DNA of 64,000 nt from Mycoavidus cysteinexigens_B (GCA_031963465.1 JASSUG010000008.1:62001-126000), one strand, 5' to 3'; counted from the first letter of the stretch, positions 35,119 through 45,590 are shown. A program made the numbers and translations. The notes: generated by a model not told the origin, from the sequence alone.

Positions 35119-35964
35119 TCATTCAAATAAGCGCAAGACTCCGTCTAACCCCGTAAAATTCAATGATACGTGTGCTGCCTGCCGCACTACTGGCTTTGCC
35201 CGAAAAGCGACAGACAAACCCGCGGGCGCCATCATCAGCAGATCATTTGCCCCATCGCCGATCACGATCGCGCGGGAAGCTGTGATGCCCAACTCAGCGC
35301 AGACCTCATAGAGCCAGCGCCTTTTTACCTGAGCGTCAACAATTTCACCGATCACCTCACCGGTTAGCTTACCATTACTCACGCCAAGCAAGTTCGCGTG
35401 CGCATAATCCAATCGCAGACGAGCTGTCAGCCGCTCGGTAAAAAAGGTGAAGCCACCCGACACTAACAGCGTATGCTTGCCCGCGGCTTGCACGCCAGCC
35501 AGCATCCGTTGCGCGCCTAGCGAGAGCTTTAAGCGTTTACGCCATACTTGCTCCAGCACACTGGCATCAAGCCCCTTTAACAAAGCCACTCGGCGCCGCA
35601 GGCTCTCACCAAAATCACCCAGCTCGCCTCGCATGGAAGCCTCAGTGAGTGCCGTGACTTCAGCCTTAAGCCCACAAAAATCAGCAATTTCATCGATGCA
35701 TTCGATGGTGATCAGGGTTGAATCCATATCCATCGCGACCAAGTCAAAATCAGCCAAAGACAGTGGCGGCAGGTAGGCTGCGTCAAGCTGGCGCTGCGCG
35801 CACCAGGCGGTGACTGCCGAGCGCCGAGCCAAATCTACCTCGAGAATACGCCCGGCATGGTCGTCAAGACGAATCGCCGCCACGCCACCGGCAAGTGCAC
35901 GCACTTGCTCAAGATGGGCACTGAGCAGTGGCTGTGCGCTCTGGATAATAAGATTCACTGACAT
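35119..35964 (-). CDS. serB: Phosphoserine phosphatase SerB
   Basis: 281 residues, HAD family. The nucleophile motif is DLVAMDMDSTLITIECIDE (near residue 80), motif II LLVSGGFTFFTERL, and motif III/IV VIGDGANDLLMM. The N-terminal regulatory part is short. It catalyses the last step of serine synthesis. Confidence 0.95.
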   Translation of the reverse strand: MSVNLIIQSAQPLLSAHLEQVRALAGGVAAIRLDDHAGRILEVDLARRSAVTAWCAQRQLDAAYLPPLSLADFDLVAMDMDSTLITIECIDEIADFCGLKAEVTALTEASMRGELGDFGESLRRRVALLKGLDASVLEQVWRKRLKLSLGAQRMLAGVQAAGKHTLLVSGGFTFFTERLTARLRLDYAHANLLGVSNGKLTGEVIGEIVDAQVKRRWLYEVCAELGITASRAIVIGDGANDLLMMAPAGLSVAFRAKPVVRQAAHVSLNFTGLDGVLRLFE

Positions 35965-36001
35965 TTAGCCTAACAATAATATAAGATGCACTGAAATTTA
36001 T

Positions 36002-37174
36002 TTAGCCGACCAAATGAGTCGAAATACTTCGTTCAAGATCTGCTTGCAAATCGCGCTCGTCTTCCAAACCAATAAAAAAGCGTACTAACCCGCCGCGATG
36101 GGACCAGCGCTTGGCGGATCGCATCGGCGCTACATCATAGGGTAAGGCCAAGCTAACCGCCCCTCCCCAACTAAACCCCAATTTGAAAAAGTGGAGCCCT
36201 TCAACAAAAGCATCTATTTGCGCTGGCGTATATTTTTCATTAAACACTACCGAAAATAAGCCCCCCGCGCCACAAAAATCTCGCTGCCAAAATTCATAGC
36301 CTGGGCAATCAGGCAAGGCAGGATGCAACACCGTCGCCACCTCAGGCCGGGTTTTTAACCAGTGCGCCAAAGCCAATGCGCTGCGTTCATGGGCCGCATA
36401 ACGGACCACCAAACTTGCCAGGCCACGCAACACCAGCGAGCAATCATCGGCCGATACCCCAAAGCCCAGTTGGATACGAGCTTGCTTGAGCTTTAAATAA
36501 AGCGCTGCATCATTGGTTAAAGTGGCGCCCATCATGACATCGCTGCCGCCTGACTGATATTTAGTCAAGGCTTGCACTGAAATATCACAGCCCTGCTCAA
36601 ACGGCTTAAAGGCAAGCCCGGCTGACCAGGTATTATCCAGCGCCGTGTAAATACCCCGGGCCCGAGCAACCTGAGTAATCGCGCGCACATCGGGTACTTC
36701 CATCGTCACCGAGCCCGGCGCTTCAAGCCAAATGAGGCGCGTATTGGGTTGCACCAACTGAGCAATATCGGCGCCTATCAATGGATCATAATAACGTGCA
36801 GCAACGCCAAATTTTGCCAGCCAAGCGCCATGGTCACGATTGGGTGTATAGGCATTATCCGGGATCAGCAGATCATCGCCCTGCTGCAATAAACCATGAT
36901 ACACATTCACAATCGCCGCTAAGCCAGAGGGTTGTAATAACCCATGGGCCGCGCCCTCCAGCTTAGCCAGCCGCTGTGCCAGAGCGCTCGAAGTGGGCGT
37001 TTCATTCAAGCCATAGCACCATTGTCCATCCTGACGCCAGTCAAGCGCGCGCAAGGCGGCCAGGTTTGGAAAGATAATCGTCGACGCACGCGCCACGGGC
37101 ACCGGCACCGCTGCCCAGCCCGCGCTAATCTGGTCTTGCGTATGCACGATAGCGGTTGGTAAACGAGTAGCCAT
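36002..37174 (-). CDS. metC: Cystathionine beta-lyase
   Basis: 390 residues, Cys/Met-metabolism PLP enzyme. The PLP Lys is in VQALTKYQSGGSDVMMGATL, the phosphate-binding region QPSGLAAIVNVYHG, and LIWLEAPGSVTMEVPD is the family signature. It should convert cystathionine to homocysteine, though cystathionine gamma-synthase/lyase relatives are similar. The stop of rimO upstream is only 14 bases from its start, suggesting co-transcription. Confidence 0.88.
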   Translation of the reverse strand: MATRLPTAIVHTQDQISAGWAAVPVPVARASTIIFPNLAALRALDWRQDGQWCYGLNETPTSSALAQRLAKLEGAAHGLLQPSGLAAIVNVYHGLLQQGDDLLIPDNAYTPNRDHGAWLAKFGVAARYYDPLIGADIAQLVQPNTRLIWLEAPGSVTMEVPDVRAITQVARARGIYTALDNTWSAGLAFKPFEQGCDISVQALTKYQSGGSDVMMGATLTNDAALYLKLKQARIQLGFGVSADDCSLVLRGLASLVVRYAAHERSALALAHWLKTRPEVATVLHPALPDCPGYEFWQRDFCGAGGLFSVVFNEKYTPAQIDAFVEGLHFFKLGFSWGGAVSLALPYDVAPMRSAKRWSHRGGLVRFFIGLEDERDLQADLERSISTHLVG

Positions 37175-37188
37175 TGATCACTCCTGCG

Positions 37189-38562
37189 TTAACTCGCTGT
37201 GCTACAGATTTCGCCCCATAAATCATGGCCTTGGGCGCCGGTAATTTTTACCTCAACAAAGTCACCCGCTTGATACGCTTGAGAGGCTTTGGAAATCGGC
37301 TCAATATAAACTACACCATCAATTTCTGGCGCATCCGCAGACGAACGCGCCACCCCGCCGGCTTCATTCAGTTCATCCACTAAGACACGCAATGTCTGCC
37401 CCACCTTACGCTTGAGACGTTGCACCGAGACCGTCTCAGCCACTTCCATAAAGCGCGCGCGCCGCTCATGGCGCACCGCATCGGGCAACGCCCCGGGCAA
37501 TTCATTGGCAGTTGCACCGGTTACAGGAGAATAGGCAAAGCACCCTACCCGGTCCAATTCAGCGGTGCGGATAAAGTCCAGCAAGGTTTCAAACTCGGCC
37601 TCCGTTTCCCCTGGAAAGCCGGCGATAAAAGTACTCCGAATGGTTAATTCAGGGCACATCGCGCGCCATGCTTGCACCCGCTCAAGCGATTTTTGCGCGT
37701 TGGCAGGACGTTTCATCCGTTTTAACACCGCCGGGTGCGCATGCTGAAACGGGACATCAAGGTAAGGCAGGATCCGTTGCTGCACCATTAGCGGAATCAG
37801 TTCGTCGACATGCGGATAGGGATAAACATAATGCAGGCGCACCCAGGCACCATACTGAGCCGCCAACTCGCCTAACGCCGTGGCGAGCTCAGTAATTCGG
37901 GTTTTGATCGGCCGGCCATTCCAAAAACCCATACGATATTTGACATCAACGCCATAAGCGCTGGTATCTTGCGAAATCACGAGCAGTTCGCGGACCCCCG
38001 CCCGCAACAGATTTTCGGCTTCCAGCATAATATCTGCGACCGGCCGCGAGACTAAATCGCCCCGCATCGACGGGATGATACAAAAGGTACAGTGATGATT
38101 ACAGCCTTCAGAGATTTTCAGATAGGCGTAATGACGCGGCGTTAACTTCACGCCTGCGGCCGGCACCAGATCAGCAAAGGGGTCATGCGGCTTTGGCAAA
38201 TGCTGATGCACCGCCTGCATAACCTCGCCCAGCGCGTGAGGCCCGGTGACAGCGAGTACTTTTGGATGAATGTCTTGAATCAAAGAGGTGCCGCTTGCGC
38301 TTTTTTTCGCTCCCAAGCAACCCGTGACAATGACTTTACCGTTTTCGTGTAAAGCTTCGCCAATTGTATCTAGGCTTTCCTGCACCGCTTCATCGATGAA
38401 ACCACAGGTGTTGACCACCACTAGATCAGCGCCAGCGTAGGTCGCAGAAATTTCATAGCCTTCGGCGCGCAATTGAGTCAAAATATGTTCGGAATCGACT
38501 AGGGCCTTTGGGCAACCCAGTGAAACAAAACCAACCTTAGGTGTAGAATGGGTAAGCGGCAT
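37189..38562 (-). CDS. rimO: Ribosomal protein S12 methylthiotransferase RimO
   Basis: 457 residues. N-terminal MTTase domain (VGFVSLGCPKALVDSEHILT), the radical SAM motif CNHHCTFC (Cx3Cx2C), and a C-terminal TRAM domain. It adds a methylthio group to Asp 89 of S12. It lies directly upstream of metC. Confidence 0.95.
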   Translation of the reverse strand: MPLTHSTPKVGFVSLGCPKALVDSEHILTQLRAEGYEISATYAGADLVVVNTCGFIDEAVQESLDTIGEALHENGKVIVTGCLGAKKSASGTSLIQDIHPKVLAVTGPHALGEVMQAVHQHLPKPHDPFADLVPAAGVKLTPRHYAYLKISEGCNHHCTFCIIPSMRGDLVSRPVADIMLEAENLLRAGVRELLVISQDTSAYGVDVKYRMGFWNGRPIKTRITELATALGELAAQYGAWVRLHYVYPYPHVDELIPLMVQQRILPYLDVPFQHAHPAVLKRMKRPANAQKSLERVQAWRAMCPELTIRSTFIAGFPGETEAEFETLLDFIRTAELDRVGCFAYSPVTGATANELPGALPDAVRHERRARFMEVAETVSVQRLKRKVGQTLRVLVDELNEAGGVARSSADAPEIDGVVYIEPISKASQAYQAGDFVEVKITGAQGHDLWGEICSTAS

Positions 38563-38765
38563 CGTATAGAATCAGGAGTAAAGGGATAAACCAACAAGAA
38601 GGACGCAGGATACAACAAAGAAAACATTAAGCCAAACTGATCGGCTCGAAGAATTGATGCAACCTAAAATTTCCACTATTTGGTATAAACCTCCTTCCCT
38701 GTTAGAATATCTCTATCTAGTTAGCAGCATTGGATTTATTTGCTTCTTTCGCTTTTGCAGTTCTC

Positions 38766-41222
38766 ATGCAAGAAAAACCTACCCACATAACAAAAAACAT
38801 TAAATTGCCCTTGAATAAATTCCCTTATCCCATTCCAAGTCGCGAAGACATTCTTGGTGTGTTGCGAGCCACCACTGCGCCGCTCACGGCCCATGATATT
38901 GCTCAAGCACTCTCAGTCAAACCCTTAGAAGAGGAAGGGTTTCTGAAACGGCTAAACGCCATGGAGCGTGACCAGCAAATTGAAGCCAGCCAAGAGGGCT
39001 ATTTTCAACTGGCTTCCTCCTCGACTTTTGTGGCCGGCCGCGTCCAAGGTCACCGCGATGGCTATGGTTTTTTAATTCGTGATGATGCGCAAGCCGATCT
39101 CTTTCTAAGCAATGCTGAAATGCAAAAGGTCATGCACAATGACCATGTGCTCGCGCGCATGGTTGGCTATGACCGCCGTGGACGGCCTGAAGGGCATATT
39201 GTTGAAGTCACCAAGCGCGCCAATACGCATGTCACTGGCCGCTTGCTGAACGAAAATGGCGTCCTGGTGCTGGTGCCAGAAGATAAGCGCATTGGCCACG
39301 ATATTGTGATTGCTCCGCAGGCTCATGGTCAGGCTAAAGCCGGTCAGGTGGTGAGCGTTGAGCTGATCGAATTTCCAAGCCGTCATGCCGCCCCCTTGGG
39401 GAAAGTTGTCGAAATCCTCGGTGAGATCGATGATCCTGGCATGGAAATTGAAATCGCCGTACGCAAACACGGGGTCCCCCATCAATTTAGCGAGGCGGCA
39501 CTCGCTCAAGCTAAGAAATTACCCGAAAAAATACGCCCAACCGATCTGCACGATCGCGTCGATCTACGCGATCTGCCACTCGTCACCATCGACGGTGAAG
39601 ATGCGCGCGACTTTGACGATGCGGTCTATTGCGAGCCGGTCAAAGTCGGCCGCGGCAATGGTTTTCGGCTGCTGGTCGCGATTGCGGATGTCTCCCATTA
39701 TGTCAAGCCAAACGATGCGCTTGACATCGATGCGCTGGAGCGTAGCACCTCGGTTTACTTTCCGCGCCGGGTGATTCCAATGCTGCCGGAAAAATTATCG
39801 AATGGCCTGTGCTCTCTTAACCCAGACGTAGATCGTTGCACCCTTGTGTGCGACTTAGTGATCAGCGCTCAGGGCGAGCTCCATGCGTATCAATTCTATC
39901 CTGCGGTGATTCATTCAGCAGCGCGCTTAACGTATACTGAAGTCGCCGCCATCTTAAGCAATACCAACAGCCTAGAAGCCAAAAACCGCGCTACCTTGCT
40001 GCCGCATTTACAACACCTGTATAGCGCCTATCAACTGCTGGCAAGCGCGCGTCATCAGCGCGGAGCAATTGATTTTGATACGGTCGAAACCTATATTGTG
40101 TGCAATGCGCTTGGCAAAATCGAGCAAATTGTCCCCCGCACACGCAATGAAGCACACAAATTAATTGAAGAGTGCATGCTAGCCGCTAATGTCTGCGCGG
40201 CTGATTTCTTAAAACGCCATAAACACCCAGGGCTATACCGCATCCATGACAGCCCGACCGAAGAAAAGCTCGCCAATCTACGGAGCTTTTTACGTGGCTT
40301 TGGGCTCTCGCTGGCAGGCGGCGATAAACCCCATGCCAGCGAATATGCTGCGCTGATGGCACAAATACGTCTGCGGCCAGATGCGCAAATGCTGCAAACG
40401 ATGCTGCTACGCTCCATGCAACAAGCCGTCTATAGCCCAGACAATATTGGTCATTTCGGCTTAGCCTATGAAGCATATGCCCACTTTACTAGCCCGATTC
40501 GACGTTACCCCGATTTACTGACGCATCGCGCCATCCGAGCTGTGCTAAGCGGCAAGCGCTATCAACCCGCCCTATTACCGGCTACGCAGCTCAATACGGC
40601 ACTGAGCAACCGTGCCCGCGCTTTACAAAACGAAGCCAGTAGCGCGCCGAAACCGCCACGCCAAGGCAAAGAAGCGATTTGGGAGTCGCTTGGCCTGCAC
40701 TGTTCAGCCAATGAACGACGCGCAGATGAAGCCTCGCGCGATGTTGAAGCCTGGCTTAAATGTTATTTTATGCGCGATAAACTCGGCGCAGAATATGGTG
40801 GCATGGTCAGCGCAGTGACTTCATTTGGCATCTTTGTGCAACTCGATGCGCTGTTTGTTGAAGGTCTAGTGCATGTGACCGAACTTGGCTCGGATTATTT
40901 TCAATATGACGAAATCAAAAACGAATTGCGCGGCGAGCGTAGCGGCACTCGCTACCGGCTGGCCGATCGCGTACGCGTACAGGTAGGTCGGGTTGACCTT
41001 GACACACGTAAAATTGATTTTACGCTGGTGCAAGATCCTCCAGCTAAAACTTCTCGCAAGCTGCCAGCAGGCAAAACCACCAAAACGGTCCCTGCCAAAG
41101 CCGAGAAAAAGCCTAAAGCAAAAGTAACCCAGCCGGCAAAAAAACAACCCGCTGAAACGCCTCGGCGCGCACCCCGCGGCAGCACCCAGGCTAGCTCAAA
41201 ACGCCCGCGCAAAAAAACTTAA
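38766..41222 (+). CDS. rnr: Ribonuclease R
   Basis: 818 residues from the ATG at 38766 (MQEKPTHITKN); an upstream TTG is less likely. N-terminal HTH (REDILGVLRATTAPLTAHDI), cold-shock OB domains, the RNB catalytic domain with DGEDARDFDDAVYCE, TSPIRRYPDLLTHRAI, an S1 domain (YGGMVSAVTSFGIFVQLDA) and a Lys/Pro-rich basic tail. A 3'-5' exoribonuclease for structured RNA and rRNA quality control. About 200 bases upstream hold no gene. Followed by rlmB after 15 bases. Confidence 0.95.
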   Translation: MQEKPTHITKNIKLPLNKFPYPIPSREDILGVLRATTAPLTAHDIAQALSVKPLEEEGFLKRLNAMERDQQIEASQEGYFQLASSSTFVAGRVQGHRDGYGFLIRDDAQADLFLSNAEMQKVMHNDHVLARMVGYDRRGRPEGHIVEVTKRANTHVTGRLLNENGVLVLVPEDKRIGHDIVIAPQAHGQAKAGQVVSVELIEFPSRHAAPLGKVVEILGEIDDPGMEIEIAVRKHGVPHQFSEAALAQAKKLPEKIRPTDLHDRVDLRDLPLVTIDGEDARDFDDAVYCEPVKVGRGNGFRLLVAIADVSHYVKPNDALDIDALERSTSVYFPRRVIPMLPEKLSNGLCSLNPDVDRCTLVCDLVISAQGELHAYQFYPAVIHSAARLTYTEVAAILSNTNSLEAKNRATLLPHLQHLYSAYQLLASARHQRGAIDFDTVETYIVCNALGKIEQIVPRTRNEAHKLIEECMLAANVCAADFLKRHKHPGLYRIHDSPTEEKLANLRSFLRGFGLSLAGGDKPHASEYAALMAQIRLRPDAQMLQTMLLRSMQQAVYSPDNIGHFGLAYEAYAHFTSPIRRYPDLLTHRAIRAVLSGKRYQPALLPATQLNTALSNRARALQNEASSAPKPPRQGKEAIWESLGLHCSANERRADEASRDVEAWLKCYFMRDKLGAEYGGMVSAVTSFGIFVQLDALFVEGLVHVTELGSDYFQYDEIKNELRGERSGTRYRLADRVRVQVGRVDLDTRKIDFTLVQDPPAKTSRKLPAGKTTKTVPAKAEKKPKAKVTQPAKKQPAETPRRAPRGSTQASSKRPRKKT

Positions 41223-41237
41223 TTTCTCTTCTACAGC

Positions 41238-41990
41238 ATGGCTCAACTCAAACTTCTTTACGGTTTTCACGCAATCACGGCACGGCTGCGGCATGACGCA
41301 TCCACTATCACTGAAATCTTATATGATCCAAACCGCCGCGATCGGCGGATGCAGGATTTTTTAAATACCGCCACCGGCGTGCGGCTGATTGCAGCTGACG
41401 AAGGTAGGTTGCAAGGACTCGCCGGCACAGACCGCCACCAAGGCGTAGTCGCCCGCGTCACAGAAGTCTACCTGGCCCAGAACCTAGCCGAACTCCTCGA
41501 TGGCATTAGCGGTTCAGCGCTCTTATTGGTGCTTGACGGCGTCACTGATCCGCATAATCTTGGCGCCTGCTTGCGCGTAGCGAATGCAGCTGGCGCACAG
41601 GCGGTAATCGCCCCTCGTGATCGGGCAGTGGGACTCAATGCAACCGCCGCCAAAGTAGCCAGCGGCGCAGCCGATATAACCCCTTATATTACGGTCACCA
41701 ACCTAGCACGCGCCTTACGTGAATTAAAAGACGCCAATATTTGGGTGACCGGCACCGCGGATGACGCCCCCACCAGCCTCTATGAAACCAAACTTGCCGG
41801 TTCACTGGCGCTGGTCATGGGCGCAGAAAGCGAAGGCATGCGCCGCTTAACCCGCGAAACCTGCGATGAAGTGATGCATATTCCAATGGCCGGCACAGTT
41901 GAAAGTCTAAATGTATCGGTAGCCAGCGGGATTGCCTTATTCGAGGCGCGGCGGCAACGGATCATGGCGAACTCGGCACCCAAGCGCTAA
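41238..41990 (+). CDS. rlmB: 23S rRNA Gm2251 2'-O-methyltransferase RlmB
   Basis: 250 residues. SpoU substrate-binding domain at the N-terminus (LYGFHAITARLRHDASTITE) and a SPOUT knot with LVLDGVTDPHNLGACLRVAN, VMGAESEGMRRL and IPMAGTVESLNVSVASGI. It is 15 bases after rnr; the rnr-rlmB pairing is classical. Confidence 0.95.
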   Translation: MAQLKLLYGFHAITARLRHDASTITEILYDPNRRDRRMQDFLNTATGVRLIAADEGRLQGLAGTDRHQGVVARVTEVYLAQNLAELLDGISGSALLLVLDGVTDPHNLGACLRVANAAGAQAVIAPRDRAVGLNATAAKVASGAADITPYITVTNLARALRELKDANIWVTGTADDAPTSLYETKLAGSLALVMGAESEGMRRLTRETCDEVMHIPMAGTVESLNVSVASGIALFEARRQRIMANSAPKR

Positions 41991-42052
41991 AAAAACCATG
42001 GCCAATTCAACTCCCGTTAAATTATTTTAATTCTCTTTTTTGATCTACCTCA

Positions 42053-42751
42053 ATGTCCCAGGACACCTTAAAACTTCTCGTTAGCCAAGCAGCGGCGGAT
42101 TATGTGCTCGCCCACACACCAGAAGGGGCCGTGATCGGTATCGGCACGGGCTCAACCGCCAACCATTTTATTGACGTTCTGGCTGAGCGCAAAGTGTTTG
42201 GCAGCCGCTTTTCGGGGGCTGTATCGAGCTCAAATGCGAGCACCTCGCGGCTGCAAATGCATGGGATTGAAGTACTCGAACTCAATCAGATCGAAACCTT
42301 ACCGGTGTATATCGATGGTGCTGACGAGATCAATCATCATGGGCATATGATTAAAGGCGGTGGAGGCGCGCTGACGCGCGAGAAAATTATTGCGATGGTA
42401 GCCGAGACATTTATCTGCATTGCAGATGTCTCTAAACGCGTCGATACATTAGGTCACTTCGCACTACCGGTTGAAGTTATGCCCCTCGCACGCAGCGCAC
42501 TAAGTCGCAAGTTCCTCGCCTTAGGCGGTATGCCTGTATTACGCACCACCTCAAATAGCACGCCTTATCTGACGGATAATGGCAATCAAATTATTGATGT
42601 TCAGCACTTAAAGATCACTGACCCACTGACCCTCGAAGCGGAGATTAACAGTTGGCCGGGGGTCGTGACCGTGGGACTCTTTGCCAAACGCCACGCAAAC
42701 TTATGCTTATTAGCCAGCGCAGCGGGCATTGAGACCATTCAGTACGCTTAA
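42053..42751 (+). CDS. rpiA: Ribose-5-phosphate isomerase A
   Basis: 232 residues. The signatures GIGTGSTANHFIDVL, YIDGADEINHHGHMIKGGGG and ALTREKIIA mark the active site. It interconverts ribose-5-phosphate and ribulose-5-phosphate. Likely third gene of the rnr-rlmB-rpiA series. Confidence 0.96.
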   Translation: MSQDTLKLLVSQAAADYVLAHTPEGAVIGIGTGSTANHFIDVLAERKVFGSRFSGAVSSSNASTSRLQMHGIEVLELNQIETLPVYIDGADEINHHGHMIKGGGGALTREKIIAMVAETFICIADVSKRVDTLGHFALPVEVMPLARSALSRKFLALGGMPVLRTTSNSTPYLTDNGNQIIDVQHLKITDPLTLEAEINSWPGVVTVGLFAKRHANLCLLASAAGIETIQYA

Positions 42752-42757
42752 AGAAGC

Positions 42758-42783
42758 GCTAGCGGCGACGGACAACCGCTAGC
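42758..42783. terminator. Hairpin between convergent rpiA and bamD
   Basis: GCTAGCGG and CCGCTAGC form a perfect 8-bp stem with a 10-base loop, midway between two convergent stops. A bidirectional terminator is likely, although no T-run is present. Confidence 0.5.
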
Positions 42784-42796
42784 CAAGCCATACGCG

Positions 42797-43594
42797 TCAC
42801 GAGTTAATCTTCAACTTGCTACCGCTATCCCGCAGATAGCGGCTCGCCGGGAAAGAGGCCTGCAAGACACGCTCAGCATCGTTAGCCAGTTTTGTTTGGC
42901 CAAGCGCTCGATAGGAAAGCACCATAATATGCAGTGCATCTTCGGTAGCCGGCGCGTTTTCGTATTGCTTAAGCGCTGCTTGCGCGCGATTCACCGCCGC
43001 AATATAAGCGCCCCGCCGATAATAGTAATCAGCAGTATGCACTTCGTGGGCCGCCAGGGCATTGACAATATAGCGCATCCGTTGCGCGGCATCTTGCGCA
43101 TACGGGCTTTGTGGATAGCTCTCAACCACTATTTTGAAGGCGCTGTGTGAATCACGCATCGCCTTTGGATCACGCTCACTGATGTCTTGCCGGCTCAGGC
43201 GGCCGAATAAACCAAGCTCGTCATTAAAATTGATGACGCCCTTTAGATAATAAGCGTACGCAATGTTAGGATGATTCGGATGCAATTGAATAAAACGATT
43301 AACGGCCTGCAAAGCAGCAGCCGTTTCGTTATCTTTCCAGTGGCAATAAGCAACATTAATTTGAGCTTGCTGCACATACTCGCCAAACGGATCTCGGCCT
43401 TCTAGCGCTTCAAAATATTTCGCGCAACGAGCCCAGTCACCGCCGGTTAGCATTTCCTGGGCCTCCGAGTATAATTTTCCGTGAGACCAGGTTGTTGTTT
43501 CATCAATCTTTTCAGGTAAACCGCTACAGCCTGTCAAAATGGCCGCGATACTTCCTAAAAGAACCACTATTTTAAATTTATTCAGCACTTGCAT
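42797..43594 (-). CDS. bamD: Outer-membrane assembly lipoprotein BamD
   Basis: 265 residues from the ATG at 43594 (MQVLNKFKIVVLLGSIAAIL); the longer frame overlaps the divergent rluD. Lipobox LTGC puts the lipidated Cys near residue 23. TPR repeats follow (CYHW-type helices, FIQLHPNHPNIAYAYYLKGV). BamD is an essential subunit of the BamABCDE complex. It diverges from rluD with only 17 bases between starts, so promoters overlap. Confidence 0.94.
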   Translation of the reverse strand: MQVLNKFKIVVLLGSIAAILTGCSGLPEKIDETTTWSHGKLYSEAQEMLTGGDWARCAKYFEALEGRDPFGEYVQQAQINVAYCHWKDNETAAALQAVNRFIQLHPNHPNIAYAYYLKGVINFNDELGLFGRLSRQDISERDPKAMRDSHSAFKIVVESYPQSPYAQDAAQRMRYIVNALAAHEVHTADYYYRRGAYIAAVNRAQAALKQYENAPATEDALHIMVLSYRALGQTKLANDAERVLQASFPASRYLRDSGSKLKINS

Positions 43595-43611
43595 TTGCCT
43601 TTTCAATCTCA

Positions 43612-44760
43612 ATGACTCGTTTTCTTGTAGAAGATTATAGCCCAAGCCTCGACTCTGCCGCTGGATTTGACGCAGATATACTTGATGATGATGCTCTCGC
43701 GCTGTGTGCAAAGCCCACTGAGGGTGCGCCAGCAGACGAGCTGCCTCAACTCATGGCCCAGATTCCGGCCGAATTGGCAGGCCAACGCCTGGACAAAGCA
43801 CTCGCTCGCCTGTTTCCGAGTTATTCACGCAACCGCTTGCAAAGTTGGATTGAAACCGGGCGGGTACAAGTCAACGGCCTGCCTGCCCGCATCCGCCAAG
43901 CCGCGCCACTGGCCGCATCGATTGTGATCGCCCCCGAGCGATTGCCGGAGGAAACCGCGTTTACAGCTGAGCCCGTGCCGCTTGAAATAATTTACGAAGA
44001 TGCAGCACTGCTAGTGATTAATAAACCCGCCGGGCTGGTGGTCCATCCGGCCACAGGTAACTGGCAGGGCACCGTGCTCAACGGACTGTTGCACCGCTAT
44101 GGCAAAGCCGCCGCCGGACTGCCCCGCGCCGGCATTGTCCATCGCCTTGACAAAGATACGTCTGGCTTAATGGTAATTGCACGCACGCTGACGGCGCAAA
44201 CTCACCTGGTCCGTCAGCTACAAGCGCATACCGTCAAACGCCGTTATCTTGCCTTCGTTTGGGGTACGCCCAATGCCCATGGCACGATTAATGCTCCGCT
44301 TGGCCGCGACCCGCGCAATCGCATCAAAATGGCCGTGGTAGCGGGCACCGTGGGTAAACCCGCGCGCACCCATTATCGACGGATTGCAACCGGCACCCTA
44401 GCGGGCCAAGCCTTCGCGGTCATTCAGTGCGATCTCGAAACCGGGCGCACCCACCAAATTCGTGTGCATTTGGCCCATATTGGCCATTCGCTCATCGGCG
44501 ACCCCCTGTACTGTAAAACCGCCCCCTATGCGCAACTCCTAGCCACCACCCGGGCCGCTGACTTTGCCCGGCAAGCACTCCACGCCTGGCAACTCAAACT
44601 AGAGCACCCAGTCACCGGCCTCACCTGCGCATGGCGCACGCCTGCGCCCGCTGACATCTTGCTGCTGGCAGAGGCATTAGGCCTAGCGCCGACAGTGATA
44701 AGCGATACCATTGAAGCTGAGGGTGTAGAGCATAACCGCCCACAACACCCACTGACATGA
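43612..44760 (+). CDS. rluD: 23S rRNA pseudouridine synthase RluD
   Basis: 382 residues. An acidic N-terminal extension precedes the S4 domain (AGQRLDKALARLFPSYSRNR) and the catalytic domain with the Asp motif GIVHRLDKDTSGLMVIA. It modifies positions 1911/1915/1917 of 23S rRNA. Its stop overlaps the start of pgeF (ATGA). Confidence 0.94.
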   Translation: MTRFLVEDYSPSLDSAAGFDADILDDDALALCAKPTEGAPADELPQLMAQIPAELAGQRLDKALARLFPSYSRNRLQSWIETGRVQVNGLPARIRQAAPLAASIVIAPERLPEETAFTAEPVPLEIIYEDAALLVINKPAGLVVHPATGNWQGTVLNGLLHRYGKAAAGLPRAGIVHRLDKDTSGLMVIARTLTAQTHLVRQLQAHTVKRRYLAFVWGTPNAHGTINAPLGRDPRNRIKMAVVAGTVGKPARTHYRRIATGTLAGQAFAVIQCDLETGRTHQIRVHLAHIGHSLIGDPLYCKTAPYAQLLATTRAADFARQALHAWQLKLEHPVTGLTCAWRTPAPADILLLAEALGLAPTVISDTIEAEGVEHNRPQHPLT

Positions 44761-45590
44761 AGCCAGACACAACGGCATACTCGCCATTATCGCTAGCAGC
44801 ATGCCTCACGCCTAATTGGCCGGTCTCATCGCGAGTGCGCATACTCTTTACAACCCGTATCGGCGGCGTGAGTCTGCCACCCTATGGACAATGGCAGAAT
44901 GGCATTGAATCTGCGGGAGGCCTTAACCTAGGCGTGCATACAGGGGATCAAGCAGAGCGCGTTGCGGCAAACCGTCAACGTCTAGCGACCCTTACCGACA
45001 CACGTATCGCCTGGCTTGAGCAGGTTCATCAAACCAACGTAGTGCGCGCAGAAACTGCGCTAGAGGCACTTCACCCACCACGCGCAGACGCCAGCGTTAC
45101 AACCCAAGTCGGCATTGCCTGTACCATCATGAGCGCTGACTGCCTGCCAGTACTCATCTGCGATGGCGCAGGTCGCGCAGTGGGGGCCGCTCACGCCGGC
45201 TGGCGCGGCCTCCTAGCCGGTGTGCTAGAACGCACCGCCGCTGAAGTGGCGGCCCTGACAAACTCAAGCCAAGAGTTATATGCATTTCTTGGGCCGGCGA
45301 TTGGCCCGCACGCCTTTGAAGTGGGTGACGATGTGCGCGCTGCCTTTCTAGCAGCGGCCAGCGCAACTGAACGCGCGGTCACTGCTGCAGCCTTCCTACC
45401 CCGCCTAAATACACCAGGAAAATATTGCGCCAATTTATTCGCCTTGGCACGTCAGCGACTGATCCGTGCTGGCATTCGACACATCAGTGGCGGCACCTGG
45501 TGCACTGCGTCCGACCCTACGCACTTCTACTCATATCGACGACAAACTTTAACCGGACGTCAAGCGGCAATGATCTGGCTTGAGCACTAA
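44757..45590 (+). CDS. pgeF: PgeF (YfiH/LACC1 family) purine nucleosidase-like protein
   Basis: 277 residues. The family's metal-site residues are visible in QVHQTNVV, SADCLPVLICDGAGRAVGAA and HAGWRGLLAGVLE. Members have adenosine phosphorylase/deaminase activity and were earlier called polyphenol oxidases; a role in peptidoglycan editing is proposed. Overlaps rluD by 4 bases, so translationally coupled. Confidence 0.93.
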   Translation: MKPDTTAYSPLSLAACLTPNWPVSSRVRILFTTRIGGVSLPPYGQWQNGIESAGGLNLGVHTGDQAERVAANRQRLATLTDTRIAWLEQVHQTNVVRAETALEALHPPRADASVTTQVGIACTIMSADCLPVLICDGAGRAVGAAHAGWRGLLAGVLERTAAEVAALTNSSQELYAFLGPAIGPHAFEVGDDVRAAFLAAASATERAVTAAAFLPRLNTPGKYCANLFALARQRLIRAGIRHISGGTWCTASDPTHFYSYRRQTLTGRQAAMIWLEH